A stretch of 64,000 nucleotides of DNA from Saprospirales bacterium (GCA_007695035.1 REEO01000075.1:1-64000), one strand, 5' to 3'. Positions 1 through 9,749 are shown, counted from the first letter of the stretch. The notes: generated by a model not told the origin, from the sequence alone. Numbers and translations are program-made.

Positions 1-1
1 G

Positions 2-482
2 GTATGCCAAAAAGTCGGAAGATCGCTTAATCCCAAAGTTTGGGTAAGGGAACTTGTACTTCGGCCTAACTGCCATGCAACAAAGTCGTTTGGAATTATG
101 GTTCTTATTATTGGAGCCAACGTTACTATTAACCCAGATGATGGATCAAGAACTCAGGAGAATGACCTCGTTTTTTTCTTGATCAACTTTCTACTGATGA
201 ATATCAGCGAGCGGAATTTGCTTTGAATGTTCATGAAGTGCTGATATTGGGTTGGAAATGAATGGATCAGTCCAGCCAACCATCCAGCTTTCAAATACTA
301 ATGGCGTTCTACTTAATTTGACTTTGATGTTTGAAAGTGCTATTGCAAAAGGTGCCGGGATTGTGAATATGGGAACAGATACTGAAATCACAAGTTATGT
401 TGGTGGAGTACTTCAAGTCCCAGGCGGGGTAGCAGATGGGGAATACACTGGAACATTTATAGTAACTGCAGATTATCAGTGA
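2..482 (+). pseudogene. Frameshifted DUF4402-domain protein, cut by the left edge
   Basis: The last 76 codons match the end of a DUF4402 domain, including the closing GEYTGTFIVTADYQ that parallels GDYSGTFIVTVNYN in the intact gene at 661. Going upstream the similarity continues in two other frames: SFGIMVLIIGANVTINPDDG (from about 86) corresponds to the LSFGNI...GGTVSF part of the neighbour, then DQLSTDEYQRAEFALN (from 181) and SADIGLEMNGS (from 237). Two single-base losses would explain this, one at the seven-T run 171-177 and one near 235-239. No continuous frame links the pieces, so either the gene is broken or the assembly has two one-base errors. The start lies outside the window. Confidence 0.6.
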
Positions 483-543
483 TTAAAGAATTAATGGTTT
501 GAAATTGTTTTCAGCCAAAGATATTTAAGAGGGATTTATTGTA

Positions 544-582
544 TTTGGGCTTCGCCGGTTTTTCCGGTAAGCCCAAATTTTT
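544..582 (+). terminator. Rho-independent terminator after the broken DUF4402 gene
   Basis: A perfect 9-bp stem (TTTGGGCTT at 544-552, AAGCCCAAA at 569-577) encloses a second CCGG/CCGG stem around a T5 loop and is followed by TTTTT. It separates the broken copy from the intact DUF4402 gene 80 bases downstream, so the two are not one transcript. Confidence 0.85.
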
Positions 583-660
583 AAAAATCATCATGGAGGG
601 GAACCTTTATTAAAGGGAGTTCGTTTAGCACTAGTAATTGACCCTTTAATATACCCCGTG

Positions 661-1185
661 ATGAATAATTTATGTTCATGGTCAACTGCTATAGGCGGTT
701 TGGCTTTCCTACTTTTAGGTCTCTTAGGGCCAATTTCTGTATCTGCGCAGAATACCGTATCTGTAAATGTCTCCGTTGAAATTGTTGAACCACTTACCAT
801 TGAAAAAACCAGTGATTTATCTTTTGGAAATATCCTGATTGATTCAGATGGAGGTACAGTTAGTTTCGATGCGGATGGCAATATTCAAATGACAGGGGGA
901 CTTACTTTTCTCAACAGTGGTTCCCAACCTGTTCAGGCTTCATTCAACATCTCCGGTCGTCCAGGCACCGGAATCAACATTGAACTCCCCCAGGAAGTAA
1001 TCCTGATTCATCCCGATGGTCATGAAATAATTTTGGATGGAATTACTCCCAATACCGATGCCGATCCCACTCTTGATGCTGATGGGAAAATTGATTTCCT
1101 TCTTAATGGAACTCTTCATGTTCTTCAAAATCAGGAATCCGGTGATTATTCCGGGACCTTTATAGTCACAGTGAATTACAATTAG
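661..1185 (+). CDS. Exported DUF4402 domain protein
   Basis: A 174-residue protein with an N-terminal hydrophobic stretch ending SVSAQ, read as a Sec signal peptide, followed by a single DUF4402-type beta-rich domain (SDLSFGNI at about residue 55, closing GTFIVTVNYN at the C-terminus). DUF4402 proteins are small exported proteins of unknown function, sometimes compared with fimbrial subunits. I chose ATG at 661 over the GTG three bases earlier. The gene sits behind a terminator, next to a frameshifted relative, so the pair looks like a tandem duplication in which one copy decayed. There is no chaperone or usher gene beside it. Role unknown. Confidence 0.8.
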   Translation: MNNLCSWSTAIGGLAFLLLGLLGPISVSAQNTVSVNVSVEIVEPLTIEKTSDLSFGNILIDSDGGTVSFDADGNIQMTGGLTFLNSGSQPVQASFNISGRPGTGINIELPQEVILIHPDGHEIILDGITPNTDADPTLDADGKIDFLLNGTLHVLQNQESGDYSGTFIVTVNYN

Positions 1186-1413
1186 TAAGATTCTGCTTGG
1201 CTACCATCCATTTTCGGTTCATCCTATTTTTAAAATTTTTTGCTGTAAGGAAAAGATTTTTCCATCCTTCCCATTTTAGGTCTCCACCTTTTTTTTGAGT
1301 AAAAAATGCTTCAACCCTAATTGAATTTTGAATCCTCATTAGTAGTTTCGGTCCTCCTCCAAATTCTAATCAAATTCTAAAACATCCTGGCTGGGTAATT
1401 CCTCACTTTGGAT

Positions 1414-1421
1414 TACTTTTG
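1414..1421 (+). promoter_or_regulatory. Bacteroidota-type -7 element before the MgtC-like gene
   Basis: TACTTTTG matches the Bacteroidota primary-sigma -7 consensus TAnnTTTG and lies 43 bases before the ATG at 1464. I found no convincing -33 TTG at the usual spacing, so the call rests on the -7 box and location. Confidence 0.45.
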
Positions 1422-1463
1422 CGGATTGTTTGAAAAACTCTATGCCGCCTAAAAGTGGCGAAA

Positions 1464-2201
1464 ATGAGAGCGTTTGAAACTTTGGAGATGGGTATAGAAG
1501 ATTTTGCGATAAGGATGTTTGTGGCCGTGTTGCTTGGGATTGCAGTAGGTTTCGAGCGACAGTGGAGGCAGCGTTCTGCCGGTTTAAGGACCAATACCCT
1601 GGTCAGCGCTGGGTCAGCTGCTTTTGTACTTCTTTCAGCATCATTGACTGCAGATACGGTCATTGGTGACCCTTCAAGGGTAGCAGGACAAATTGTCACA
1701 GGGATCGGATTTCTTGGAGCCGGTGTCATCATGAAGGATGGATTTACTGTCCGGGGTTTAAATACGGCTGCTACCATATGGTGCTCTGCCGCCGTGGGCG
1801 CACTTGCAGGTGCCGGACTTTTGATGGAGAGTGCCATAACCGCTTTTTTCATCCTTTTTATCCATGTATCGCTAAGACCTTTTGGTAATATTTTGGATAG
1901 GCGTCCTATACAGAATGAAGAAGTGAGAAGTGTTTATTACGCCTTTGAAGTTAGATGCAAGGCCGATGTCGAAAACCACATCAGGGTTCTGTTGCTTCAG
2001 TTCATCAATCAGGACGATGAACTTTCATTGAGGTTGTTGAAAAGTGTGGATGATGAAAGCCCTGCAAAGGCAGCAATTGTTGCAGAGATATTTGCCAATC
2101 GCAGCAAAGATGAGGCACTAGAGAAGGCCTCCGCACGGTTTACGGTAATTCCCGGTGTTACTCACGTATCCTGGGAGGTTAAGGAAAGGGAGACGGACTG
2201 A
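1464..2201 (+). CDS. MgtC/SapB family membrane protein
   Basis: About 245 residues. The N-terminal half has several membrane helices with the family core GIAVGFERQWRQRSAGLRT, then VAGQIVTGIGFLGAGVI and a helix around AAVGALAGAGLL. The C-terminal 90 residues are soluble and resemble the ACT-like regulatory tail seen in part of the family. MgtC-type proteins act in low-magnesium adaptation, and some inhibit F1Fo ATP synthase; none is proven as a transporter. The start is uncertain: GTG 1455, ATG 1464 and ATG 1488 are in frame, and 1488 gives the family's usual short leader before the first helix. The MgtE gene follows 37 bases after, which supports a shared magnesium role. Confidence 0.85.
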   Translation: MRAFETLEMGIEDFAIRMFVAVLLGIAVGFERQWRQRSAGLRTNTLVSAGSAAFVLLSASLTADTVIGDPSRVAGQIVTGIGFLGAGVIMKDGFTVRGLNTAATIWCSAAVGALAGAGLLMESAITAFFILFIHVSLRPFGNILDRRPIQNEEVRSVYYAFEVRCKADVENHIRVLLLQFINQDDELSLRLLKSVDDESPAKAAIVAEIFANRSKDEALEKASARFTVIPGVTHVSWEVKERETD

Positions 2202-2238
2202 TAATAGGTAATTGATTTCTCGGAGAAAAATTTTAGCC

Positions 2239-3612
2239 ATGGAAACAAATGTAAAAAATGGGGTAAATAAGTTTCAAGAACTCATTGCAAATCAGGGTGA
2301 ACTCACTGAATTTCTCGAGAAGTACCCGACAGTGGAAGTGGCTGAGATGATTGAAAACTTGAATACAGGTGACATGCTCCACTGTTTTGACCTGTTGCCT
2401 CTAGAGCGTCAAGGTGCCATATTCTCCGAATTACAATTGACCCGGCAACTTTCCTTTTTTCAACAGGTGAGTAAAAAGCGTTTTGGGCCCATTTTTGAAC
2501 ACATGTATTCCGACCACCGGGCTGACCTTTTTCAGCACTTTACCCAGCAGGAGAAAACGGCCATATTGCCTTTTTTATCTGGAGAAGTAAGGGAGAACGT
2601 CATTCACCTGAGCGCCTATCCACCGGAAACCGCCGGGGGAATAATGAGAACCGACTTTACCGCAATTAGAGAGGATTTAAGTTGTCGGCAGGCCATTGAA
2701 CAAGTAAGAAGTTCCAGTACAAAGAACCTCATCTACTACGTATATGTAGTGGATGAAAATATGCGACTGTTGGGTTTTTCCAGCCTGAAAGACATCATTA
2801 TGGCAGACCCCTCATCCATGGTTCGCAAAATCTATCACCGGGAATTTGTTTATTCCATGGTTGAAGAAGATCGGGAAGAAGTGGCAAAAAAGGTGGAAAA
2901 ATACGATCTTGTTGCCATCCCTGTGCTCAATAGCGAGAATCAATTGATCGGTCTGGTACACCACGACGATGCCCTCGAGGTCATTCGGGCAGAACATACC
3001 GAAGACATGGAAAAATTTATGGGTATTGTGCCCGGAGATGAAATCCTGGATTACAACCAGACTTCCACCTTTGGCCATTTTCGTAAAAGGGTAGTGTGGC
3101 TATCTCTTCTGGCTGTTCTAGGGGTAATCTCTGGCATAATTATTCACAGTTTTGAGGAAACCCTGGCCACTCTTATTATCCTCGCGATGTACATCCCCAT
3201 GGTGGCCGATACCGGCGGAAATGCTGGTAGCCAGGCCGCTACTGTCGTTATTAGGGCTTTGGCACTTGGACAGTTAAAATTGGCCGATTGGCTCCGAATT
3301 ATCTGGAAAGAGGCAAGAATTGCTTTCCTCCTCGCCATTGTATTGGGAATAATCGCATTTGGTAAAGTTTTATGGCTTTCTTGGAATACGCACATTCCCC
3401 CGGAATATGACCTGTTTTTTCTCGCATTTGGGATTTCACTTGCATTGAGTTTTCAAGTGATCACTTCCACGGTTGTTGGTGCTTGCCTTCCACTTTTAGT
3501 CAAGCGATTTGGGGGTGACCCGGCCGTCGCCGCCAGTCCGGCTATTACCACCACTGTCGATATAACCGGCCTGCTCATTTATTTTGGAATTGCCATGATG
3601 TTGTTTTTCTGA
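2239..3612 (+). CDS. mgtE: Magnesium transporter MgtE
   Basis: A 457-residue MgtE channel: N-terminal superhelical domain (about residues 1-125), two CBS domains (about 130-250) that sense cytosolic Mg2+ in characterised members, then a five-helix membrane domain. The signature MVADTGGNAGSQAATVVIRAL is present (about residue 320), as is the conserved end ITTTVDITGLLIYFGIAM. Length is normal. ATG 2239 is preferred over an in-frame TTG at 2212 because MgtE proteins begin close to the N domain. It follows the MgtC-like gene closely and is probably cotranscribed. Confidence 0.95.
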   Translation: METNVKNGVNKFQELIANQGELTEFLEKYPTVEVAEMIENLNTGDMLHCFDLLPLERQGAIFSELQLTRQLSFFQQVSKKRFGPIFEHMYSDHRADLFQHFTQQEKTAILPFLSGEVRENVIHLSAYPPETAGGIMRTDFTAIREDLSCRQAIEQVRSSSTKNLIYYVYVVDENMRLLGFSSLKDIIMADPSSMVRKIYHREFVYSMVEEDREEVAKKVEKYDLVAIPVLNSENQLIGLVHHDDALEVIRAEHTEDMEKFMGIVPGDEILDYNQTSTFGHFRKRVVWLSLLAVLGVISGIIIHSFEETLATLIILAMYIPMVADTGGNAGSQAATVVIRALALGQLKLADWLRIIWKEARIAFLLAIVLGIIAFGKVLWLSWNTHIPPEYDLFFLAFGISLALSFQVITSTVVGACLPLLVKRFGGDPAVAASPAITTTVDITGLLIYFGIAMMLFF

Positions 3613-3957
3613 TCTCCCGATGACCAGATTGTTTTGACTGAACCCAAGGGAATAGGGCTGGGGCATGGCTGTGTTTTTAGTGTTAACTTATTGTGCAGGT
3701 AGCATATTACTGGGTCTGCCGTAACCTTCATCCAGAGAGTTTATTGTATGGTCAACAAATTCTAATGATTTTCTAATACAGTTTAGAAGTCCTTCTCGCT
3801 CTTAGGGCTTTACATTTGTAAATAAGTGAATCTGGCATTCACGTGAATTGCCTGGGAAATTCTTATTGATTTCAATTTGACAACAATAGGTGTCCTCTGA
3901 GAAGGTATTCTGGGAGGCTTTTACTGAATAAAGACGGGAATAGATAAAATATTTACT
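3613..3957. other. Intergenic region before the efflux operon
   Basis: No gene is visible in these 345 bases. TACATTTG at 3811-3818 fits the TAnnTTTG -7 box and could serve the efflux genes on the plus strand, which would give a leader of about 135 bases. No clear -33 element or terminator hairpin was seen. Confidence 0.35.
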
Positions 3958-5103
3958 ATGGAAAACGATAAAAAACACAATCTCAATCGATTGCTCAGAT
4001 GGTTGCTGGTACTGCTAATTGTGGGAGTGCTTGCTGTGTTGGTCTTTATACCACAATTCCGGGTGCAACCAGAAGACCCTCAACCGGTTGAGCGATTTAT
4101 GCAGGTTGATGGTAAGATTTTTATCCTGGAAGAATCTCCTATACGAGACAGGGTCGGTACCGGTAAGGTCAGGTTGGACACGCTTCAGCGAAGGGTCAGT
4201 GCTCCTGCTTCCGTTGAGGCCAATCCAAGCAGAAGGGCCCACATTTATCCACCCGTTGGTGGCCGGATTGTCAGCCTAAAAATCAGCATGGGGCAGGAAG
4301 TGCAGAAGGGACAAAAGCTCTTCACCATCTATTCTCCCGAAATTGCCGAGGTCCAAACTGAATTTATCAGTGCGAGAAGTTCACTGGCGCAGGCGGAGAG
4401 GGAATTGGCGCGAAAGCAAGACCTCTACGAACGCGGCATTGCCCCTAGCAGGGAGTTGGATGAGGCCGCCACAGCTTATGAGATCGCTCAAAGTGAAATG
4501 GAGGGCGTCTCAGTTAGGATGGATATTATGGGAATGACGGAAGAGGACCTTGGCATGCCATTAATTGTAACTTCTCCTATCAATGGAAAAATCATCGATT
4601 TGAATGTGGCTGAGGGCGAATTTATCGCTGAACCTGATGAACCGCTCATGCTCATTGCAGATTTGAGTTATCTGTGGGTCACAGCCAGCATTCAGGAAAA
4701 AGATATTCGCTTTGTCCGTCCGGAGGCCGAGGCTGAGGCGCGTTTTTCTGCCTATCCTGGCGAGGTGTATAGTGGTTCTGTGCTCTTTATCGGGGATATG
4801 CTGGACATTGAGACACGTACCACCAGGGTAGTGGTAGAAATGGAAAATCCCGAAGGCAAACTTAAACCCGGAATGTTTGCCAACGTGATTTTTAAAACGG
4901 CTGCTGAACCTACTTTGGTGATCGACCCGGGAGCAGTACTTCAGAGAAGGGATTTTAACTATGTGTATATTGAAACGGAACCTTTTACTTTTGAAAAAAG
5001 GAGGATTGTGACCGGTGATTTGATTGATGGAAAACTGATTGTTGTCAGCGGACTGACCGAAGGTGAAACTATCGCTGTGCGCAATGCTGTATTATTGCCC
5101 TGA
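3958..5103 (+). CDS. RND efflux periplasmic adaptor subunit (CusB/CzcB type)
   Basis: A 381-residue membrane fusion protein. One N-terminal membrane anchor (about residues 12-32) is followed by a barrel-sandwich half (HIYPPVGGRIVSLKISMG), an alpha-hairpin (about 125-180, FISARSSLAQAERELARKQD), the second lipoyl half (TSPINGKIIDLNVAEGEFI) and beta-barrel and membrane-proximal domains. It couples the inner-membrane pump to the outer-membrane channel. I see no Cys- or Met-rich metal-binding stretch, so the sequence does not reveal the substrate. The pump gene begins 16 bases after the stop, so the two are cotranscribed. Confidence 0.9.
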   Translation: MENDKKHNLNRLLRWLLVLLIVGVLAVLVFIPQFRVQPEDPQPVERFMQVDGKIFILEESPIRDRVGTGKVRLDTLQRRVSAPASVEANPSRRAHIYPPVGGRIVSLKISMGQEVQKGQKLFTIYSPEIAEVQTEFISARSSLAQAERELARKQDLYERGIAPSRELDEAATAYEIAQSEMEGVSVRMDIMGMTEEDLGMPLIVTSPINGKIIDLNVAEGEFIAEPDEPLMLIADLSYLWVTASIQEKDIRFVRPEAEAEARFSAYPGEVYSGSVLFIGDMLDIETRTTRVVVEMENPEGKLKPGMFANVIFKTAAEPTLVIDPGAVLQRRDFNYVYIETEPFTFEKRRIVTGDLIDGKLIVVSGLTEGETIAVRNAVLLP

Positions 5104-5119
5104 TCAAAAATTCTGAAAG

Positions 5120-8100
5120 ATGTATGTAAACAGATTTATACGGTATTGTCTCGCCAATCGATGGGTTTTGGTCAGTTTGTTTACCCTGATCGCTGCTTTT
5201 GGCTATTACTCCTGGACTCAATTGTCCATAGATGCTTATCCGGATATAGCTGATGTCACGACCATGGTAATCACCAAGTACGACGGACATGCGGCCGAAA
5301 CGGTAGAAGAGCAGATTACCATTCCGCTGGAGCGGGAACTCAATGGGATGCCAGGACTGATAGTGATGCGGTCAATAAGTACCTTTGGACTGTCTATGAT
5401 CACACTGGTCTTTGCAGATGGAGTGGATGATTACTTTGCCAGGCAAATTACCAGGGAGCGCCTCTCTGAAGTGGAGTTGCCCGAAGGCGCAGAACCGGAA
5501 CTGGAGCCGCTTACCAGCCCCACGGGTGAGATTTACAGATACACTCTGCAGTCGGATATTTACTCGCAAAGGGAATTGCGGGAATTGCAGGAATGGGTGA
5601 TAATACCAAAAATAAGGGAAGTCTTCGGTGTGGCTGAAGTTGCCAATTTTGGCGGGGAGACCACTCAGTTTCAATGTGAACTTGACCCTGAATTGCTCCT
5701 GAAGTTTGATCTCGACCTGGACGATGTGATCGAAGCCATCAATATCAATAACGCCAATGCTGGAGGTGGACGGGTTGTTCGGGGGGACCTGGCCTACGTG
5801 ATACGAGGCATTGGTTTGGTGCGGTCCCTGGAAGATATGGGAAATATCGTTGTCGCATCAGTGGGAGGCACACCTATTTACCTGAGGGACCTTGGAGAAC
5901 TCAAGCTCGGTGCCATGGAGCGTAACGGCATGTTGGGAATGGATGATCAGGATGATCTGGTATCCGGGATTGTGGTTTTGTTGCGAGGTGAGGACCCAAC
6001 CCGCACCCTAATTGGGATACACGAAAAAGTGGACGAACTCAATGAACGCATTCTCCCGGATGGGGTAGAAGTGGTCCCGTATTACGATCGTACCGAGTTG
6101 ATTGAACAGACCATCGGCACAGTTTCATTCACCTTGATGCAGGGTATAATCCTTGTGTTGCTTATCTTACTTTTGTTTCTTGGGAGTATTCGATCGGCTC
6201 TCATCGTGGCCACTGTCATTCCGGTGGCTATGCTGGTTTCTTTTGCCCTAATGTACCTGACCGATATTCCGGCCAATTTGCTGTCTCTGGGTGCGCTTAG
6301 TTTTGGTATTTTGGTGGATGCTGCAGTGGTGATGGTTGAAGCTCTGCAGGCAAAACGAGAGAAAAATCCAAAGGAGAAATTTTCGGAAAAGCGCATTGCA
6401 GAGGGAACCACAAGAGTAGCGAGACCCATATTTTTCTCCGTTTTGATTATTATCGCAGCCCACTTGCCACTTTTCGCTTTTGAGCGTATAGAAGCCAAGT
6501 TTTTCACCCCCATGGCCTGGACAGTCGCCTATGCCCTGGGAGGTGCTCTTTTGTTTTCACTCGCTGTAATTCCAGGACTTATGCTCTGGTCGTTCAGCCG
6601 ACCGTCGAAGGTCTTTGTAAATCGTCCCTTTGAATGGCTCAAAGAGCGGTATCGCAGGTTGATGTCTTTTCTGCTTGGAAATCCCGCCTATGCTCTGGTG
6701 CCGGCTGTGGCTGCCATCTTGCTCACCTCCATGGTTTTTGTTCGAATCGGGAAAGAGTTTTTGCCCTATATCGACGAGGGATCCATATGGTTGCAAGTGA
6801 AATTGCCCAGTGGCATCTCTATTGAGAAGGGGAGTGAAATGGCCATTGAGTTGAGGGACGCTGTGCGGGAATTTCCCGAAGTCTCTTTCATTGTTACTCA
6901 ACTCGGTCGAAACGATGAAGGAACTGACCCTTTTACCCCTTCTCATATTGAGGCTATGGTTGGCTTGAAGCCCTACCACACCTGGCAACCGCAGCGGAGT
7001 AAACTGGAATTGATAGATGAAATGGATGCCAGACTTGCTGAAATCCCTGGCATGACCGTCGGGTTTTCTCAACCGATGATAGATGGCGTGAACGACAAGG
7101 TGGCTGGTGCACACAGTGAGCTTGTAGTCAAGGTTTTTGGGGATGATTTTTTAGAAACCCGCCGCATTGCTGAAGAGGTTATGGCTACATTAGAAGGTGT
7201 GGAAGGAGCTGTCGATTTGGCGCTCGACAAGGAACCTCCACTGCCTCAAATGCAGATTGAAATTGACAGGGATGCCGCAGCCAGATACGGAATAAACGTG
7301 GCCGAAATATCGGAGTTGATTGAAGTGGGACTTGGCGGAAGACCAATCTCCGAAATTTTCCTCGGTCAGAGACGCTACGATGTAATCCTCCGCTTCAATG
7401 AAGAAGTGAGAAATACCCCGGAAAAAATTGGCAACTTATTACTGACTTCGCCCACCGGCGCTAAAGTGGCCCTGTCTCAGGTTGCTGACATTAAATTAAC
7501 CACCGGTGAGAGTACAATTTCTCGGGAAATGAACCGGAGACACATGACAGTGAAATTAAATCTCCGAAACAGGGAATTCTCCCATTTTTACCGCGAAGCT
7601 GTACGAACAATTGAAGAGACAGTGGATTACGACGAGGATGAAATTTCCCTGGAATGGGGCGGTCTTTTTGAGAATAAAGAAAGAGCTGAGGGGAGGGCTC
7701 TGATTATCATGCCTATGGTTTTTGCCATCATTTTCCTCCTGTTGTATGCGGAATTTGGCACTCTCCGACATTCGGCCATCATTTTACTGTGCCTGCCTTT
7801 GGCAATTGTGGGTGGCTTACTCGCACTCGACTTGAGGGGAATGACCCTCAATGTAGCCAGTACGGTTGGGTTTATTGCGCTTTCTGGATTGGCTGTCCAA
7901 AACGGGGTGATTTTGATAAGCTATATCAATGCCATGAAGCGGAAAGCAGGAATGAAGCTCAAGGATGCAGTGTTATCCGGATCGGTGGCCAGACTCAGAC
8001 CGGTGCTGATTACTGCGCTCACCACCTTGTTTGGGGTGCTGCCTGCTGCTTACACTTTTGGGGTGGGAAGTGACATTCAGCGACCGCTCACCACTGTGGT

Positions 8101-8206
8101 ACTTGGAGGACTGATTTCGGCAACCATTCTCACCATGATAGTCTTGCCTTTGATTTACTATCTTGTTGAGAAAAAATTTACGAAAGATGAAGCTGGTGGA
8201 GATTGA
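5120..8206 (+). CDS. RND efflux pump, CusA/CzcA (heavy-metal) family
   Basis: A 1028-residue inner-membrane proton antiporter with the usual 12-helix plan: helix 1 near residues 14-33, large periplasmic loops (about 35-335 and 560-860), and C-terminal helices ending IVLPLIYYLVEKKF. Early motifs SIDAYPDIADV and VEEQITIPLERELNGMPG are typical of heavy-metal RND pumps. In helix 4 the motif SFGILVDAAVVMVEA keeps Asp400 and Glu407 but has Ser394 where CzcA-type pumps have a third acidic residue (DFG). This leaves the metal uncertain and resembles the two-acid CusA pattern. It sits between the adaptor and channel genes of the same system. Confidence 0.93.
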   Translation: MYVNRFIRYCLANRWVLVSLFTLIAAFGYYSWTQLSIDAYPDIADVTTMVITKYDGHAAETVEEQITIPLERELNGMPGLIVMRSISTFGLSMITLVFADGVDDYFARQITRERLSEVELPEGAEPELEPLTSPTGEIYRYTLQSDIYSQRELRELQEWVIIPKIREVFGVAEVANFGGETTQFQCELDPELLLKFDLDLDDVIEAININNANAGGGRVVRGDLAYVIRGIGLVRSLEDMGNIVVASVGGTPIYLRDLGELKLGAMERNGMLGMDDQDDLVSGIVVLLRGEDPTRTLIGIHEKVDELNERILPDGVEVVPYYDRTELIEQTIGTVSFTLMQGIILVLLILLLFLGSIRSALIVATVIPVAMLVSFALMYLTDIPANLLSLGALSFGILVDAAVVMVEALQAKREKNPKEKFSEKRIAEGTTRVARPIFFSVLIIIAAHLPLFAFERIEAKFFTPMAWTVAYALGGALLFSLAVIPGLMLWSFSRPSKVFVNRPFEWLKERYRRLMSFLLGNPAYALVPAVAAILLTSMVFVRIGKEFLPYIDEGSIWLQVKLPSGISIEKGSEMAIELRDAVREFPEVSFIVTQLGRNDEGTDPFTPSHIEAMVGLKPYHTWQPQRSKLELIDEMDARLAEIPGMTVGFSQPMIDGVNDKVAGAHSELVVKVFGDDFLETRRIAEEVMATLEGVEGAVDLALDKEPPLPQMQIEIDRDAAARYGINVAEISELIEVGLGGRPISEIFLGQRRYDVILRFNEEVRNTPEKIGNLLLTSPTGAKVALSQVADIKLTTGESTISREMNRRHMTVKLNLRNREFSHFYREAVRTIEETVDYDEDEISLEWGGLFENKERAEGRALIIMPMVFAIIFLLLYAEFGTLRHSAIILLCLPLAIVGGLLALDLRGMTLNVASTVGFIALSGLAVQNGVILISYINAMKRKAGMKLKDAVLSGSVARLRPVLITALTTLFGVLPAAYTFGVGSDIQRPLTTVVLGGLISATILTMIVLPLIYYLVEKKFTKDEAGGD

Positions 8207-8332
8207 TCTGGGATTGTATGTCATTTATAACAGAAAGAACATCCATGGACTCCTTTTGAAAAGTGTTTGTTTGGAAAATCTCCTCTTAACCATTGCGAGG
8301 TCATTTATTTTAAGGAATATTAAAGCGAAAAT

Positions 8333-9601
8333 ATGATACGCATCTTTATCGCAATTTGGATTATCGCCTGTGGGGCTCTCTCTGCCGGGGCGCAGAATAA
8401 TAATGTGAAGGAGCCTCTGGAACTCGATTTTCAGGAATTTCTGACCCGGGTCCTGGCGAACAATCTCGATCTGGCCATTGAAGAATTTGAAATACCCATA
8501 TCGGAGGCAGCTGCTGTCGCTGCCAGGGTTTATGAGGATCCGGAGCTCGAAGTTATACTCCCTGCTTTTGCCCGGGAAGATTTTAGAGGTATGCCGAGGA
8601 ACATCGCCTTCGAATTAGAAATTCCAATCGAAACTTTTGGTAAGCGGCGATACAGAATCCAGGGAGCAGAGATGGAAAAACAGGTTGCTCAGGCCGGTCT
8701 GGAAGATTTTCTAAGGTTTCTCAGAGCAGAAGCGGCCGCCCTTTACGCTGAACTTCTGGTTAACCAGCTCATTAGGGAGCGCATGGGACTTACGCTGGAA
8801 CAGTTGGAATCCCTGATTGAAGTCAATGAGGCCCGCTTTGAAACTGGTGAGATTGGTGAAATCGACCTGTTGCAAACCCGCCTGGAAGCCAAGAAATTTG
8901 AAACAGAAGTTTTCGACCTCATAGCGGATTTTGCTGAGCTCAACGCAGAACTCAATTATCTTATGGGCTCCTGGGAATCCGATTCACTTGTTCTGGAGGG
9001 TACCCTCGAAATACCCGGCCCCACTGACAATATCGTTACGCTGATCGACCGCGCAAGAACAGAAAGACCGGATGTCCACCTCGCTGAACGCAGTCGCGAC
9101 CTGGCTGAAATTGATCTAAAGCTTGCACGGGCTGAGCGTTTACCTGACTTTTCATTTATTGCAGGTTACCACAACGAAGAGGCTTTGAAACCTGCACCTG
9201 GCTTTGGGGCTGTTTTTGCAGGCCTGAGAATCCCTTTGCAGTTCAGTGGTTTTAACAGGGGGCAGGTGCAAATGAGTAGCGCCATGTTTGAGCAGTCCGG
9301 TGCATTCGTTAATGCCGCAAAACTCGAGGTGGAGGTGGAGGTCCGTGAAGCCCATTCCCGATTCCGCCTTGCCGAGTCCAAACTTGCACTTTTTACCGAT
9401 CAGATTCTCAGTGATGCGGAAAGGGTGCAAGATGCGGCCCTATTCAGCTACCAGCGCGGGGAGGTCTCGCTACTGGAGGTGTTGGAAGCACAGCGAACAC
9501 TTAATGAAATTTACCTGAATTACTACGAAACCCTTGGGCAGTACGCAGAATCATTGGTCGATCTCTCCAGGGCAACGGGCATTTGGCTGGTCGAATTCTG
9601 A
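8333..9601 (+). CDS. TolC-family outer membrane efflux channel
   Basis: A 422-residue outer membrane factor with a signal peptide (MIRIFIAIWIIACGALSAGAQ) and two TolC-type repeats of long alpha-helices, for example FLRAEAAALYAELLVNQLIR and, at the C-terminal end, GEVSLLEVLEAQRTLNEIYLNYYETLGQYAESL. It would form the exit duct for the RND pump. It is the third gene of the efflux set, 126 bases after the pump; there is room for a separate promoter but no terminator is evident. Within the CusC/CzcC group it is of normal length. Confidence 0.9.
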   Translation: MIRIFIAIWIIACGALSAGAQNNNVKEPLELDFQEFLTRVLANNLDLAIEEFEIPISEAAAVAARVYEDPELEVILPAFAREDFRGMPRNIAFELEIPIETFGKRRYRIQGAEMEKQVAQAGLEDFLRFLRAEAAALYAELLVNQLIRERMGLTLEQLESLIEVNEARFETGEIGEIDLLQTRLEAKKFETEVFDLIADFAELNAELNYLMGSWESDSLVLEGTLEIPGPTDNIVTLIDRARTERPDVHLAERSRDLAEIDLKLARAERLPDFSFIAGYHNEEALKPAPGFGAVFAGLRIPLQFSGFNRGQVQMSSAMFEQSGAFVNAAKLEVEVEVREAHSRFRLAESKLALFTDQILSDAERVQDAALFSYQRGEVSLLEVLEAQRTLNEIYLNYYETLGQYAESLVDLSRATGIWLVEF

Positions 9602-9741
9602 GTTTTTTTAGGTGGTTTTCTAAAGTTCTTGGACGTATCGGACTCAGTATTCGATGGTCTGTTTTGTGTCTTGTCCAAAGCTCACATATATTCCCAAAGC
9701 ATTCATTCCATCGCGCTTTTCCTACTCATAAAAATTACTCT

Positions 9742-9749
9742 TACTTTTG
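9742..9749 (+). promoter_or_regulatory. Bacteroidota-type -7 element before lhgO
   Basis: TACTTTTG, 59 bases before the ATG at 9809, matches TAnnTTTG. The -33 partner is not obvious. Confidence 0.4.

Noticed and set aside
6082-7114. Long antisense frames opposite the RND pump
   Set aside because: They are shadows of a strongly conserved gene and carry no recognisable protein features.
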